From: SIG653 sp964509125
Lineage (GTDB): Bacteria; Bacillota; Clostridia; Oscillospirales; CAG-382
DNA: 64,000 bases
NCBI GenBank assembly: GCA_964509125.1
Contig: CAZDVZ010000002.1
Span: 1-64,000 of the forward strand
Direction of reading: 5' to 3'
A model generated the notes under the pieces. The model worked only from the letters and a program-made list of their open reading frames with translations, had not been told where the DNA came from and ran no database searches. The stretch's first letter is position 1, and each line of letters starts with the position of its first letter. Of the stretch, positions 34,633-42,299 are shown one piece after another. The position numbers and the translations under genes are program-made.

Positions 34633-35595
34633 ATGTTTGTGAAAAAATTAAAATTATCGTTGATTATAATGTGTGTTTCTTTGGTAGTTTTTCTTCTCGC
34701 CTCATGCGGAGATGAGAGCGTAGGCTCAACAGACTCAGCTCAATCCAACTCTGCGGAATCTGTAGAGTGGAGCGCTGAAAATTCGGACGAAATTTCAGGC
34801 GAGGTTTTGGATGAAAGCTCGTCAGTTGAAGAAGTAACTTCGGCATCTTCTGATGCGGATACGTCGGAAGAAACTTCATTGGACGAAAAGGAAACGTCTG
34901 CGGATGACTTGTTGGGAGACGATGATACTTCTCCCGATTCAGGCGAAATCGATGATCCTGTTGTTGGTTTATCTCAGTTTATCCTGGAGATTAAAAATAA
35001 ATACGGAGATCTGGAATGCGTAAAAGCATATGAAGCCTTGGGAGAAAAAATAAATGAAAAGTACTATGTACGACTTAGCGGTGAAACAGAAATATCGGGA
35101 TATATATTTACATTTGATGCAGATGTTTATTTCGACGCCTCTGGAGAAGACGAGAAGGGTTTGGCCGATATGTCAATGTCTTTCTTTGGCGAAACGGAGA
35201 CTGTGAAGTTTCTCTTTTTGAATGGGAACACTTACTTGGTAGATGATGTTAATAAAGTGTACTGTGATGTCCCGCCGGAGACGGAAGGCGAAGGGAATTT
35301 TAATTTTAGTTTTGATGAAAATTCTGAAGTTAAAGTAACCTCCGGCAATGAATTGATTGAAGGCAAAATATATTGGGCGGATAGATTTGATATAGATGGC
35401 AATGAGATCGCTTTATTTACGAAAGACGGAGAGATCAAATTTTTCGAAATTGTTTTTGTCCAAGATGAGTCAAGAGTCGAAGTGCTTTTTGAAATAGAAA
35501 TCAGCGATGATGTTTCCGGAGCGGTGTTTGCGATTCCGGAGGGGTATTTCCTCGTTGATTCCGAAAACTTTTTTGACGGTGGGTTTTCCATCTAA
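34633..35595 (+). CDS. Acidic lipoprotein of unknown function
   Basis: 320 residues from the ATG at 34633 (AAGGAG 10 nt upstream). Lipoprotein signal with lipobox LASC (C25), an Asp/Glu/Ser-rich low-complexity stalk to about residue 100, then a roughly 200-residue beta-rich domain (YYVRLSGETEISGYIFTFDA, VKFLFLNGNTYLVDDVNKVY). Its fold recalls LolA/LppX-type outer-face lipoproteins, but I cannot name the family. The gene stands alone between its own promoter and a strong terminator. Confidence 0.75.
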   Translation: MFVKKLKLSLIIMCVSLVVFLLASCGDESVGSTDSAQSNSAESVEWSAENSDEISGEVLDESSSVEEVTSASSDADTSEETSLDEKETSADDLLGDDDTSPDSGEIDDPVVGLSQFILEIKNKYGDLECVKAYEALGEKINEKYYVRLSGETEISGYIFTFDADVYFDASGEDEKGLADMSMSFFGETETVKFLFLNGNTYLVDDVNKVYCDVPPETEGEGNFNFSFDENSEVKVTSGNELIEGKIYWADRFDIDGNEIALFTKDGEIKFFEIVFVQDESRVEVLFEIEISDDVSGAVFAIPEGYFLVDSENFFDGGFSI

Positions 35596-35616
35596 ATAAA
35601 AAAAGACGAGAAAACG

Positions 35617-35655
35617 ATATGCACCTCAAAAGCATCTTGCTTTTGAGGTGCATAT
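35617..35655. terminator. Bidirectional terminator
   Basis: Perfect 18-bp stem ATATGCACCTCAAAAGCA / TGCTTTTGAGGTGCATAT, loop TCT, between the convergent lipoprotein (plus) and AI-2E-family (minus) genes. Confidence 0.88.
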
Positions 35656-35664
35656 TTAAATGTA

Positions 35665-36909
35665 TTATTTCTCTTTATCTTCGTCGGTTTTTTTCTCCGG
35701 GCTTGAATTGTCACGTTCGTGCGGATGCAAAATGTGCTCTGTTATCGTAGAAATTCCGGGATGCGGCGGTTTGTTACCATTCCCCATTCCTTCGGGGTAT
35801 TTCCACAGCTTTATACTGCAGGAATCATTTAAATTCTTTATTATTATAGAGAAAATGGGGAATGCAAAAAGTCCCAAGATTCCAAACGCTTTCAATCCGG
35901 AATACATCATTATAAGTGTTATTAGCGGATACATTCCAATGTAAGAGCCTACAATTTTAGGCTCAATTATTTGACGTATGATGGTTACTATAACATACGT
36001 TACAAGAATACCGATACCTGTAAAGACGTTGTTTGTCAAAATGAGGAAGATTCCCCATGGTATAAGTATTGTCCCTGTTCCGATTACGGGCAGGATATCC
36101 ACCAAAGCCGTAATCAAAGCTATCAAATATGGATACTCAATGTTCAATGCATAAAATGCAATCAAAAGCTCAAAAAATGTTATAACAATTATAATTGAAT
36201 ATGCTTTGATGTATTTCCACGTTGTGGAGAAAAATTGATTCTTTATATTTACAATAAAATTTTTTGGTTTTTCGGGAAACTGAGCCAGTATAAATTTGTT
36301 GATTTTTTTAAAATCCACCGCAATGTAATAAACGGCAACAACGGAAATAATCGAAACTATAAAGAAATCTGCGACAAATGTAACTGTTCCTGTCAAAAAC
36401 GGAACAACATCGGAAGAGAATTTCGAGCCGACAGATTGAATTAAAGAAATGAGATTGTCATCAATATTTGACCAATAGGTATGAAGCATTTCTTGAATAT
36501 CAAAAACGGGTACGTAAGAATCGATCTTTTCAATTAAAGCGGATACTTTGCTGTCGTCGCTTTTTAGTTCAGAGAAAAATGAAGATATTTGCAAGGATAG
36601 TGATTCAACTTCGCCTATAAGCTCGGAAATTACTATATAACCTAAAAACACCACAAGACCCGATAACAGTAGAATCAAAGCAATTGTAGACACGCTCCGC
36701 GGAATCTTGGCGCGTTTCTCTAAAAAATTTATGGGAGGTTGCAAAATAAGCGCAATTATCCATGCGAATATAAATGGTGAAATGAGTGGAACGATGTATT
36801 TTCCAAAAGCATAAATGATTAGCAATATAACTCCAAAAAAGGCAAAATACAACAAAAATGATGCAATGCTTTTTTGCTTATTCGTGAAATTCATATGAGC
36901 TTGTCGCAC
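35665..36909 (-). CDS. AI-2E family transporter-like membrane protein
   Basis: 414-residue polytopic membrane protein of the PF01594 (UPF0118, YtvI/TqsA) family with about eight helices. Typical blocks are VPLISPFIFAWIIALILQPP near the N-terminus and ALVDILPVIGTGTILIPWGI plus IIEPKIVGSYIGMYPLITL in the second half. Members export small molecules or exchange ions; no substrate can be given. The frame opens at GTG 36909 without a close ribosome site; the AAGGAGG at about 36936 would better suit an unusual ATC codon in the same frame, and the ATG at 36894 is another option. Confidence 0.85.
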   Translation of the reverse strand: MRQAHMNFTNKQKSIASFLLYFAFFGVILLIIYAFGKYIVPLISPFIFAWIIALILQPPINFLEKRAKIPRSVSTIALILLLSGLVVFLGYIVISELIGEVESLSLQISSFFSELKSDDSKVSALIEKIDSYVPVFDIQEMLHTYWSNIDDNLISLIQSVGSKFSSDVVPFLTGTVTFVADFFIVSIISVVAVYYIAVDFKKINKFILAQFPEKPKNFIVNIKNQFFSTTWKYIKAYSIIIVITFFELLIAFYALNIEYPYLIALITALVDILPVIGTGTILIPWGIFLILTNNVFTGIGILVTYVIVTIIRQIIEPKIVGSYIGMYPLITLIMMYSGLKAFGILGLFAFPIFSIIIKNLNDSCSIKLWKYPEGMGNGNKPPHPGISTITEHILHPHERDNSSPEKKTDEDKEK

Positions 36910-36982
36910 GCGGCGTATTAAGCCGATTGCTGCTGACCTCCTTTTTTATTTTAGATTGACCCTGCAAAAATCAAAAAATCTA

Positions 36983-37011
36983 TTGACAAAAGATAATTCT
37001 TGTGATAAAAT
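36983..37011 (+). promoter_or_regulatory. Promoter of tRNA-Glu (CTC)
   Basis: TTGACA at 36983-36988 and TAAAAT at 37006-37011, 17-bp spacer, extended -10 (TGA before the hexamer). Confidence 0.85.
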
Positions 37012-37022
37012 AACCACGTTAA

Positions 37023-37097
37023 GGCCTGTTAGTCAAGCGGTCAAGACGTCGCCCTCTCACGGCGAAGGCAGGGGTTCGATTCCCCTACGGGTCACCA
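37023..37097 (+). tRNA. tRNA-Glu (anticodon CTC)
   Basis: 75 nt with encoded CCA. Acceptor GGCCTGT pairs with ACGGGTC (two G-T pairs); anticodon arm TCGCC-CTCTCAC-GGCGA gives CTC; T loop GTTCGATTC. Followed directly by a terminator. Confidence 0.95.
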
Positions 37098-37341
37098 TAG
37101 TCCTACACTTTCTGTGTGGGATTTTTTGTTTGCCGTAAGATGGCTTCGCCCTCTCTCGCCGCAGTCGCATAGTCGAAATATGCGCAAAGCATAGCTTCGC
37201 TTTATTTCTCCTTGCTTTGTGCGGGTCGCTTCGTATAAAACAGCATTCATGCTGTTTTATACTTGCTTACAGCTTGGGCAGGGGTTGATTCCCCTACGGG
37301 TCACCATAGTCCTACACTTTCTGTGTGGGATTTTTTGTTTG
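37067..37341. repeat. Duplicated tRNA 3' end plus terminator before gap 2
   Basis: The 66-nt block 37067-37132 (tRNA 3' arm, CCA, terminator) recurs at 37277-37341 with one C missing from the T loop (GGGGTTGATTCC instead of GGGGTTCGATTCC). The second copy is not a complete tRNA: the sequence before it (ACTTGCTTACAGCTT) cannot form the rest. Probably an assembly artefact or a degenerate tRNA remnant. Confidence 0.7.
37101..37127 (+). terminator. Terminator of tRNA-Glu (CTC)
   Basis: Stem TCCTACAC / GTGTGGGA, loop TTTCT, then TTTTTT. Confidence 0.88.
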
Positions 37342-37496
37342 NNNNNNNNNNNNNNNNNNNNNNNNNNNNNNNNNNNNNNNNNNNNNNNNNNNNNNNNNNN
37401 NNNNNNNNNNNNNNNNNNNNNNNNNNNNNNNNNNNNNNNNNGCAGTCGCATAGTCGAAATATGCGCAAAGCATAGCTTCGCTTTATTTCTCCTTGC
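37161..37496. repeat. 55-bp direct repeat flanking gap 2
   Basis: GCAGTCGCATAGTCGAAATA and the following 35 bases occur at 37161-37215 and again, unchanged, at 37442-37496 immediately after the N run. Between the copies lies a hairpin-forming TATAAAACAGCAT / ATGCTGTTTTATA (about 37237-37262). From 37497 to the end of the phosphoglucomutase gene at 37631 I see no gene. Confidence 0.85.
37342..37441. other. Assembly gap 2 (100 N)
   Basis: Exactly 100 N with repeated sequence on both sides; true length and order are unknown. Confidence 0.95.
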
Positions 37497-37630
37497 GACA
37501 ACAGTATATTGTTGAAAATTACGTGTTTATATTTCCGCTTGTGCGCTGCTTTAAGATTTTCAAAAAAATGAAAATAACAGACACATATCAGGTGTACAAT
37601 TGGAAGTTTAATTTTTTTGGGGTTTATAGA

Positions 37631-39370
37631 CTACATATTTGAAAGCATACTTTTGAGAAACTCAGAATAGCTTTCGCATTTTTCTTTTGCCTTTTGCTTG
37701 TCCTCATCCGATGTAAGGATGTATATTTTAATTTTCGGCTCTGTTCCCGAAGGACGAACGATAGCAGACGTGCCATCTTCAAGGGTGAAATTCAACATAT
37801 TTGCCACGGGCAGGGAAGCATCCTCGGTTTTTGTTTTCGTTTTTATATCCAAAAGTAGTCTTGATTGATAGTCCATCAAATGAGTTATGCTAATATTGTT
37901 GACAGCTTTAGGAGGATCTTTTCTTAAGTTTTCCATTATATTTTTCATTTTTGACATAGGATCTATGCCTCCAATGGAAACGCTGACCGTTTTTTCTTCG
38001 TAAAATCCGTGTTCTTTGTATAATTCTTGAAGCACGTCCCAAAGAGTGAGCCCTTTTTCTTTGTAGAAAGAAGCCATTTCTGCAATAAGCATTGATGCGC
38101 CCACAGCGTCTTTGTCTCTTGAATATGTGCCTGAAAGGAATCCAAAACTTTCTTCGTATCCAAATATAAAAGTATGCTCTCCCGACGCTAAAAATTCCTT
38201 GATTTTTTCTCCGATATATTTAAATCCCGTAAGAACGCACATGGGAGTAACGCCTTGGGATCTGCATATAGCATCAAAAAGCGGGCTGGATACAACAGAA
38301 CGAATGGCGCAAGCATTGTTCGGCAAAGAATTTGCTTCTATTTTCCCTTTTATTATATAGTCAACAAGTAAAGCACCTATTTGGTTTCCTGTCAGTGTTA
38401 TATATTCACCCTCCGCTGATTTTATAGTAACGCCTGTTCTGTCTGCATCCGGATCGGTGGCGACTATAAGTTCGCATTTTCCGCCGGTTGCTTCGTCGAG
38501 TTTTTTTGCTTCGTTAAAGCATTCGGGGTTTTCCGGGTTGGGAGAAACCACGGTGGGGAAGTTTCCATCAGGAATCTTTTGTGATTCCACTACTTTTAAG
38601 TTTGTGATTCCGCATCGTCTCAAAAGTTCGGGTACGAGTTTTGTTCCTGTACCGTGAACAGGGGTGTATATCATATTCAACGAATCACCGAATTTTTGGG
38701 TAGCGTTGGGGGAGATTCTACATTTCATTATTTCCCGTAAGAATCTTTCATCTGTTTCGCTACCGATAATTTTGATCAACCCTTTTTCTACCCCTTCTTC
38801 AAAAGGAATTCTGTAAACGTCTTCGAATATATCAAGCTTGGCAGCGGTTTCGCTGACGGTAGTGGCATGGTCGGGAGGAAGCTGAGCTCCGTCTTCCCAA
38901 TAAACCTTGTATCCGTTATATTCTTTGGTATTGTGAGAAGCGGTGATGTTTATGCCGGAAATGCATCCGTATTCCAAAATTGCAAACGAAAGTTCCGGTG
39001 TGGGACGCAGTTCATCAAAAATAAACACTTTAATACCTGCACTCGCCAAAACTTCGGCAGCAATTTTTGCAAAGAGCGCGGAGTTGTTTCTGCTATCGTA
39101 AGCAATTGCAACGCCTCTGTTTTCCGCGTTTTTATTCTTTATGAGAATCGCAAGCGCTTGAGTGGTTTGGGCGACGGTGTAGATGTTCATGCCGGATATT
39201 CCTTCTCGCATAACACTTCTGAGTCCGGCTGTTCCAAACTCCATGGGAGTGGCAAAACGAAGCGCGATTTCATCTTCGCTATCCTTTATTTTAAGCAGAG
39301 AATTTTTTGTTTCTATATCAACTTTATCTGATGAAAGCCAATTTTCAAGCTGTTTTTTCATTTTATCCAT
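37631..39370 (-). CDS. Phosphoglucomutase / phosphomannomutase family enzyme
   Basis: 579-residue alpha-D-phosphohexomutase (PgcA type), interconverting glucose 1- and 6-phosphate or the mannose equivalents for glycan and wall-polymer synthesis. The active serine S145 lies in GINITASHNTKEYNGYK; the metal loop is VATDPDADRTGV; the sugar-binding loop is FGYEESFGFLSG; the phosphate-binding loop is VRPSGTEPKIKIY. GGAGAAAACAC precedes the ATG; an ATG three codons later is an alternative. Upstream lies the terminator of the small peptide gene. Confidence 0.95.
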   Translation of the reverse strand: MDKMKKQLENWLSSDKVDIETKNSLLKIKDSEDEIALRFATPMEFGTAGLRSVMREGISGMNIYTVAQTTQALAILIKNKNAENRGVAIAYDSRNNSALFAKIAAEVLASAGIKVFIFDELRPTPELSFAILEYGCISGINITASHNTKEYNGYKVYWEDGAQLPPDHATTVSETAAKLDIFEDVYRIPFEEGVEKGLIKIIGSETDERFLREIMKCRISPNATQKFGDSLNMIYTPVHGTGTKLVPELLRRCGITNLKVVESQKIPDGNFPTVVSPNPENPECFNEAKKLDEATGGKCELIVATDPDADRTGVTIKSAEGEYITLTGNQIGALLVDYIIKGKIEANSLPNNACAIRSVVSSPLFDAICRSQGVTPMCVLTGFKYIGEKIKEFLASGEHTFIFGYEESFGFLSGTYSRDKDAVGASMLIAEMASFYKEKGLTLWDVLQELYKEHGFYEEKTVSVSIGGIDPMSKMKNIMENLRKDPPKAVNNISITHLMDYQSRLLLDIKTKTKTEDASLPVANMLNFTLEDGTSAIVRPSGTEPKIKIYILTSDEDKQKAKEKCESYSEFLKSMLSNM

Positions 39371-39410
39371 GTGTTTTCTCCGTTTTATTTAAATTTATAA
39401 TTTTCCTTAT

Positions 39411-39462
39411 ATGCAAAAAACAAAAACTACCCTAATAAGCTTTGATTAAGCGTTATTAGGGT
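39411..39462 (-). terminator. Terminator of the small peptide transcript
   Basis: On the minus strand stem ACCCTAATAA-GCTT with AAGC-TTATTAGGGT (one bulged base), followed by AGTTTTTGTTTTTT. Confidence 0.8.
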
Positions 39463-39677
39463 TAGAAATTTGAATTTGAAATCATAATTATATAGCAAGC
39501 ACCCATTCATGGGTGATACAATACCTTTCCTTGTATGTATTTGTCATAGATGAAAGGGACTTTTGGCACTTTCGTTTTTGGAAAAACAATAAATGATTTT
39601 TTCTAAAAGCTGTTTTTTAGGCTCAACAAATAGTCGTGTCAAAATGCCTTTGGCACGGTGCTGAGACAGCCAATGAA
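39463..39677 (-). other. 215-nt untranslated segment behind the peptide gene
   Basis: No start-to-stop gene is seen. One minus-strand frame is open for about 38 codons without a start (it would read HRAKGILTRLFVEPKKQLLE onward), and a short CACCCAT / ATGGGTG hairpin lies at about 39511-39526. It may be a degraded gene or a structured 3' region. Confidence 0.4.
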
Positions 39678-39893
39678 TTAATTCCACCAATCGTCGTCGC
39701 CGGAAAATTCGTTATCTCCGCCTTGACCTTCTTCGAAGCTACCCCAGGTGATGTCACTTTCGAACATAAACTTAACTACGTCAAGGGTGGGTTTTTCATA
39801 AACTTCTCTGCTTTCAACGGCAGATGCTGAACGTTTTTCGGATGAACCACCTGAACTAACATCCGTAAAAATTTCATTACTCGTGTATGTCAT
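39678..39893 (-). CDS. 71-residue peptide with YxxPxL motif, possible RiPP-type precursor
   Basis: Starts at the ATG at 39893 (MTYTSNEIFTDVSSGG), 11 nt after GGAGG; the frame is open a little further upstream without a ribosome site. Hydrophilic, no signal peptide. The middle has YEKPTLDVVKFMFESD, and the tail is rich in Gly, Asp and Trp, ending DDDWWN. The Y-x-x-P-x-L arrangement is the leader motif read by RRE proteins in lasso peptides, and similar short proteins with a KP-x-L-x-V-V-K-F core are seen in gut Clostridia. No maturation enzyme or exporter is adjacent. It has its own strong promoter and terminator. Confidence 0.6.
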   Translation of the reverse strand: MTYTSNEIFTDVSSGGSSEKRSASAVESREVYEKPTLDVVKFMFESDITWGSFEEGQGGDNEFSGDDDWWN

Positions 39894-40007
39894 TTGACCG
39901 CACGCCTCCAATTCTATACGATGAAACAAGATATGCAATGATATTCTGGAGCAAAACAGCGAGGCAAAATAACACGCATAATCCTATACACTAAATCTAT
40001 TGTCTCC

Positions 40008-40036
40008 ATTCTAACAAAAAAAAAATGTTTTGTCAA
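40008..40036 (-). promoter_or_regulatory. Promoter of the small peptide gene
   Basis: Minus strand TTGACA (40036-40031) and TAGAAT (40013-40008), 17-bp spacer containing a T11 run. The leader is about 108 nt. Confidence 0.8.
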
Positions 40037-40335
40037 TACTTTTTCACAAAAATGATTTATTAAATTTCCCAATTATATTAATAAAAAAACGAGGTTCGCC
40101 GTCATTATGCACAAATTTTCAAAATGACCGTCTCTATTGCTTTTGAAAGAAAAAATGAGGTTATCTTTTATATGGGTGTTTTTAAGCCGATTTTACCTGT
40201 TTTTTTTCATTGTATCGAAAATTTTGTTCTGTTTTTAAATAACATGGCGGAGAATAATTTTTTTAACAAAATAATGCTTTATAATAAATTTTTTTGTGTG
40301 GCATAAAAATATATGACCACTATATATAGTATGAA
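40037..40335. other. A/T-rich intergenic stretch
   Basis: About 300 bases with no convincing gene, RNA or repeat. A 60-codon plus-strand frame at 40124 has no ribosome site and a composition typical of A/T-rich spacer. Confidence 0.6.
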
Positions 40336-40370
40336 AAAATGCCGTCAAAAAAGATCTTTTTGGCGGCAAA
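40336..40370 (-). terminator. Terminator of the small membrane protein / MORN operon
   Basis: Minus-strand stem TGCCGCCAAAAA / TTTTTGACGGCA with loop GATCT, followed by TTTTTT. Confidence 0.85.
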
Positions 40371-40402
40371 AAAATGAAAAAAGAAAAAATGTGATACCAA
40401 AG

Positions 40403-40579
40403 TTACATTTCAAGCTTATCTTCCATTTGTTGTATAGCTTTTTTTGCTTTTTTCTTCATGACGTAACAAAAGTCAGCTTTGTTTTCCGCGACGCACAAAG
40501 CGATTGATGCAGAAATCAGTGAAATGACCATACCAATTGCTCCCGCAAAAAATAAAACTGTGGTTTTATTGCACTTCAT
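40403..40579 (-). CDS. Small single-pass membrane protein
   Basis: 58 residues from the ATG at 40579, with AAGGAGGTAGACAAATA just upstream (an excellent ribosome site). One transmembrane helix (VLFFAGAIGMVISLISASIAL) and a basic amphipathic tail (KKKAKKAIQQMEDKLEM). The start codons further upstream in the same frame lack ribosome sites. It lies 120 nt behind the second MORN gene and ahead of a terminator. The A-x-C-V-A-E-N-K-A-D segment after the helix recalls small YtxH/DUF-type membrane proteins of Firmicutes, but I cannot name it. Confidence 0.6.
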   Translation of the reverse strand: MKCNKTTVLFFAGAIGMVISLISASIALCVAENKADFCYVMKKKAKKAIQQMEDKLEM

Positions 40580-40699
40580 TATTTGTCTACCTCCTTGAAT
40601 TGTTTGTTCCTTTTGTATTTTTAGCAATTTTCCGTCAAATATGCATCAAGGAGTTTTACCCAAATAGCAAAAAACATTTTTTTAAATGGAGTTTTTTAT

Positions 40700-42262
40700 T
40701 TAAAACAATATTTTCTTTTTCTCGCCGTTTTTAAATTTATATTTGTTACCGTCGGGCTCGTATCCCGCCCCGTTCCACTTTACTCCGTTTTTCCATTCTC
40801 CCGACCAAGTTTTTCCGTTGGGATATGTATATGTTCCGTCTCCGTTGAATTCACCGTTTTTCCAATTTCCGTCGTATTTCGACCCGTTGGCATAGATATA
40901 TACCCCGTGACCGCCGAAAACATTGTCAACCCAGCCACCATTGTATGTTTCGCCACCCGGAAAGACGTATTCTCCGTCTCCGCTTTTTAAACCATTTTTA
41001 TACCCTCCGGAATAATAAGATCCGTTTTTGTATGTGGTGGTTCCATACCCATCTTTTTTTCCCATTTTCCAAGTCCCTTTGTATACGGACCCATCGGTGT
41101 AAAAATACGTGCCCTCGCCGTGAAAAGCGTTGTTTGCCCATTCGCCGTCATAGGTTTCTCCGCTTGAAAAGTTGTACACACCTTTTCCGTGTTTTTTTCC
41201 GTCACGGTATCCACCGGAATATTTTGACCCATTTGCATAAAAAGTCGTTCCTATTCCATGTCGTTGACCTTCGTTCCAAGTGCCCACGTAAACATTCCCA
41301 TTTACAAAAGTGTAACGCCCTTCTCCGTGACGTTTTCCGTTGATCCAGCCGCCTTCGTAGGAAGATCCGTCGGAAAGTAGAAGTGTTCCTTCGCCCCATC
41401 GGTGACCGTCTTTAAACTCGCCAATGTATTTATCGCCATCTGCGAAAGTCATTTCACCTTTTCCGTGGTATTTGCCGTTTTCCCATTCGCCTTCAAAACG
41501 GTCTCCGTTGGCATAACAGTAAATTCCAAATCCGTTTCGTTTTCCGTTTTTAAAACTTCCTGTGTAATATGCGCCATCGGGATATGTCATCGTGCCTGTA
41601 CCGTTTTTCGATCCGTCGGAATATTCACCTTCGTATTTTGATCCGTCGGAATATGTCATCACACCCGATCCGCTTTTTTGACCGCCCTTAAAACCACCTG
41701 TGTATTTTCCACCATCGACGTAAGTATAGACGCCTTTTCCACTTTTTTGACCGCCTTTAAAGCCGCCCTTGTATGTGTCTCCGTTGCTGTAGACTTCTTC
41801 TCTATAATCGTCCGCCAATTCAAAATTTTCCAGTTGTTTGGGGAACATAAGTCTGGATTGCATTAAATAGTAAATTCGGCAAAGCTCGTCCTCGCCGGCG
41901 AATGACAACATCAAGTCCTCGTCTTCCAAAACAGAAGTTTTGGTTTCTATGGTACAAATGGGAGTTTTTAACAAAGTGGAAGGGTTGTTTTCGTACGTAA
42001 CTCCGTTTTTGCACAAGAAAATTCCCCAATGAGCTTCCGAATTTTTAGGAGAAGTTTGAATTATGGATTCGTAAATTTTCTTGGCGCCGCCGAAGTCTTT
42101 TTTTATCCAAAGGGTGTGAGCTTTTTCAAAAAGTGGGGCGAGTTTTTCGTTTTGCATCCATGAGATCGTTTGAACTGTTCCGCATTGCAAACAACGCAGG
42201 ATGCTTTTATTTTCTTTTTTGGTAATAGCTGAACCGCATAGTTTGCATTTTAATGTGCTCAT
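40700..42262 (-). CDS. Zinc-ribbon, TPR-like, MORN-repeat protein (paralogue A)
   Basis: 520 residues: zinc ribbon (C6, C9, C24, C27), a helical TPR-like stretch (LFEKAHTLWIKKDFGGAKKIYE ... SEAHWGIFLC, about 43-90 as read), then about fifteen MORN repeats of 23 residues from near 163 to the end (pattern Y-x-G-x-(W/F)-x-x-G-x-x-x-G-x-G-x-x-x-x-x-D/N-G). No signal peptide, so cytoplasmic. MORN arrays bind lipids or serve as scaffolds. It lies 37 nt behind its paralogue at 42300, GGAG before the ATG, and is surely a tandem duplicate. Role unknown. Confidence 0.88.
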   Translation of the reverse strand: MSTLKCKLCGSAITKKENKSILRCLQCGTVQTISWMQNEKLAPLFEKAHTLWIKKDFGGAKKIYESIIQTSPKNSEAHWGIFLCKNGVTYENNPSTLLKTPICTIETKTSVLEDEDLMLSFAGEDELCRIYYLMQSRLMFPKQLENFELADDYREEVYSNGDTYKGGFKGGQKSGKGVYTYVDGGKYTGGFKGGQKSGSGVMTYSDGSKYEGEYSDGSKNGTGTMTYPDGAYYTGSFKNGKRNGFGIYCYANGDRFEGEWENGKYHGKGEMTFADGDKYIGEFKDGHRWGEGTLLLSDGSSYEGGWINGKRHGEGRYTFVNGNVYVGTWNEGQRHGIGTTFYANGSKYSGGYRDGKKHGKGVYNFSSGETYDGEWANNAFHGEGTYFYTDGSVYKGTWKMGKKDGYGTTTYKNGSYYSGGYKNGLKSGDGEYVFPGGETYNGGWVDNVFGGHGVYIYANGSKYDGNWKNGEFNGDGTYTYPNGKTWSGEWKNGVKWNGAGYEPDGNKYKFKNGEKKKILF

Positions 42263-42299
42263 TTGTTCTCCGTATAAAAAGTGTTATTTATTGAGAATT

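Noticed and set aside
39636..39830. 64-codon plus frame opposite the small peptide gene
   Set aside because: Antisense of the peptide gene, which has the better promoter, ribosome site and terminator.
40124..40306. 60-codon plus-strand frame in the A/T-rich spacer
   Set aside because: No ribosome site and low-complexity Phe/Asn/Lys composition.
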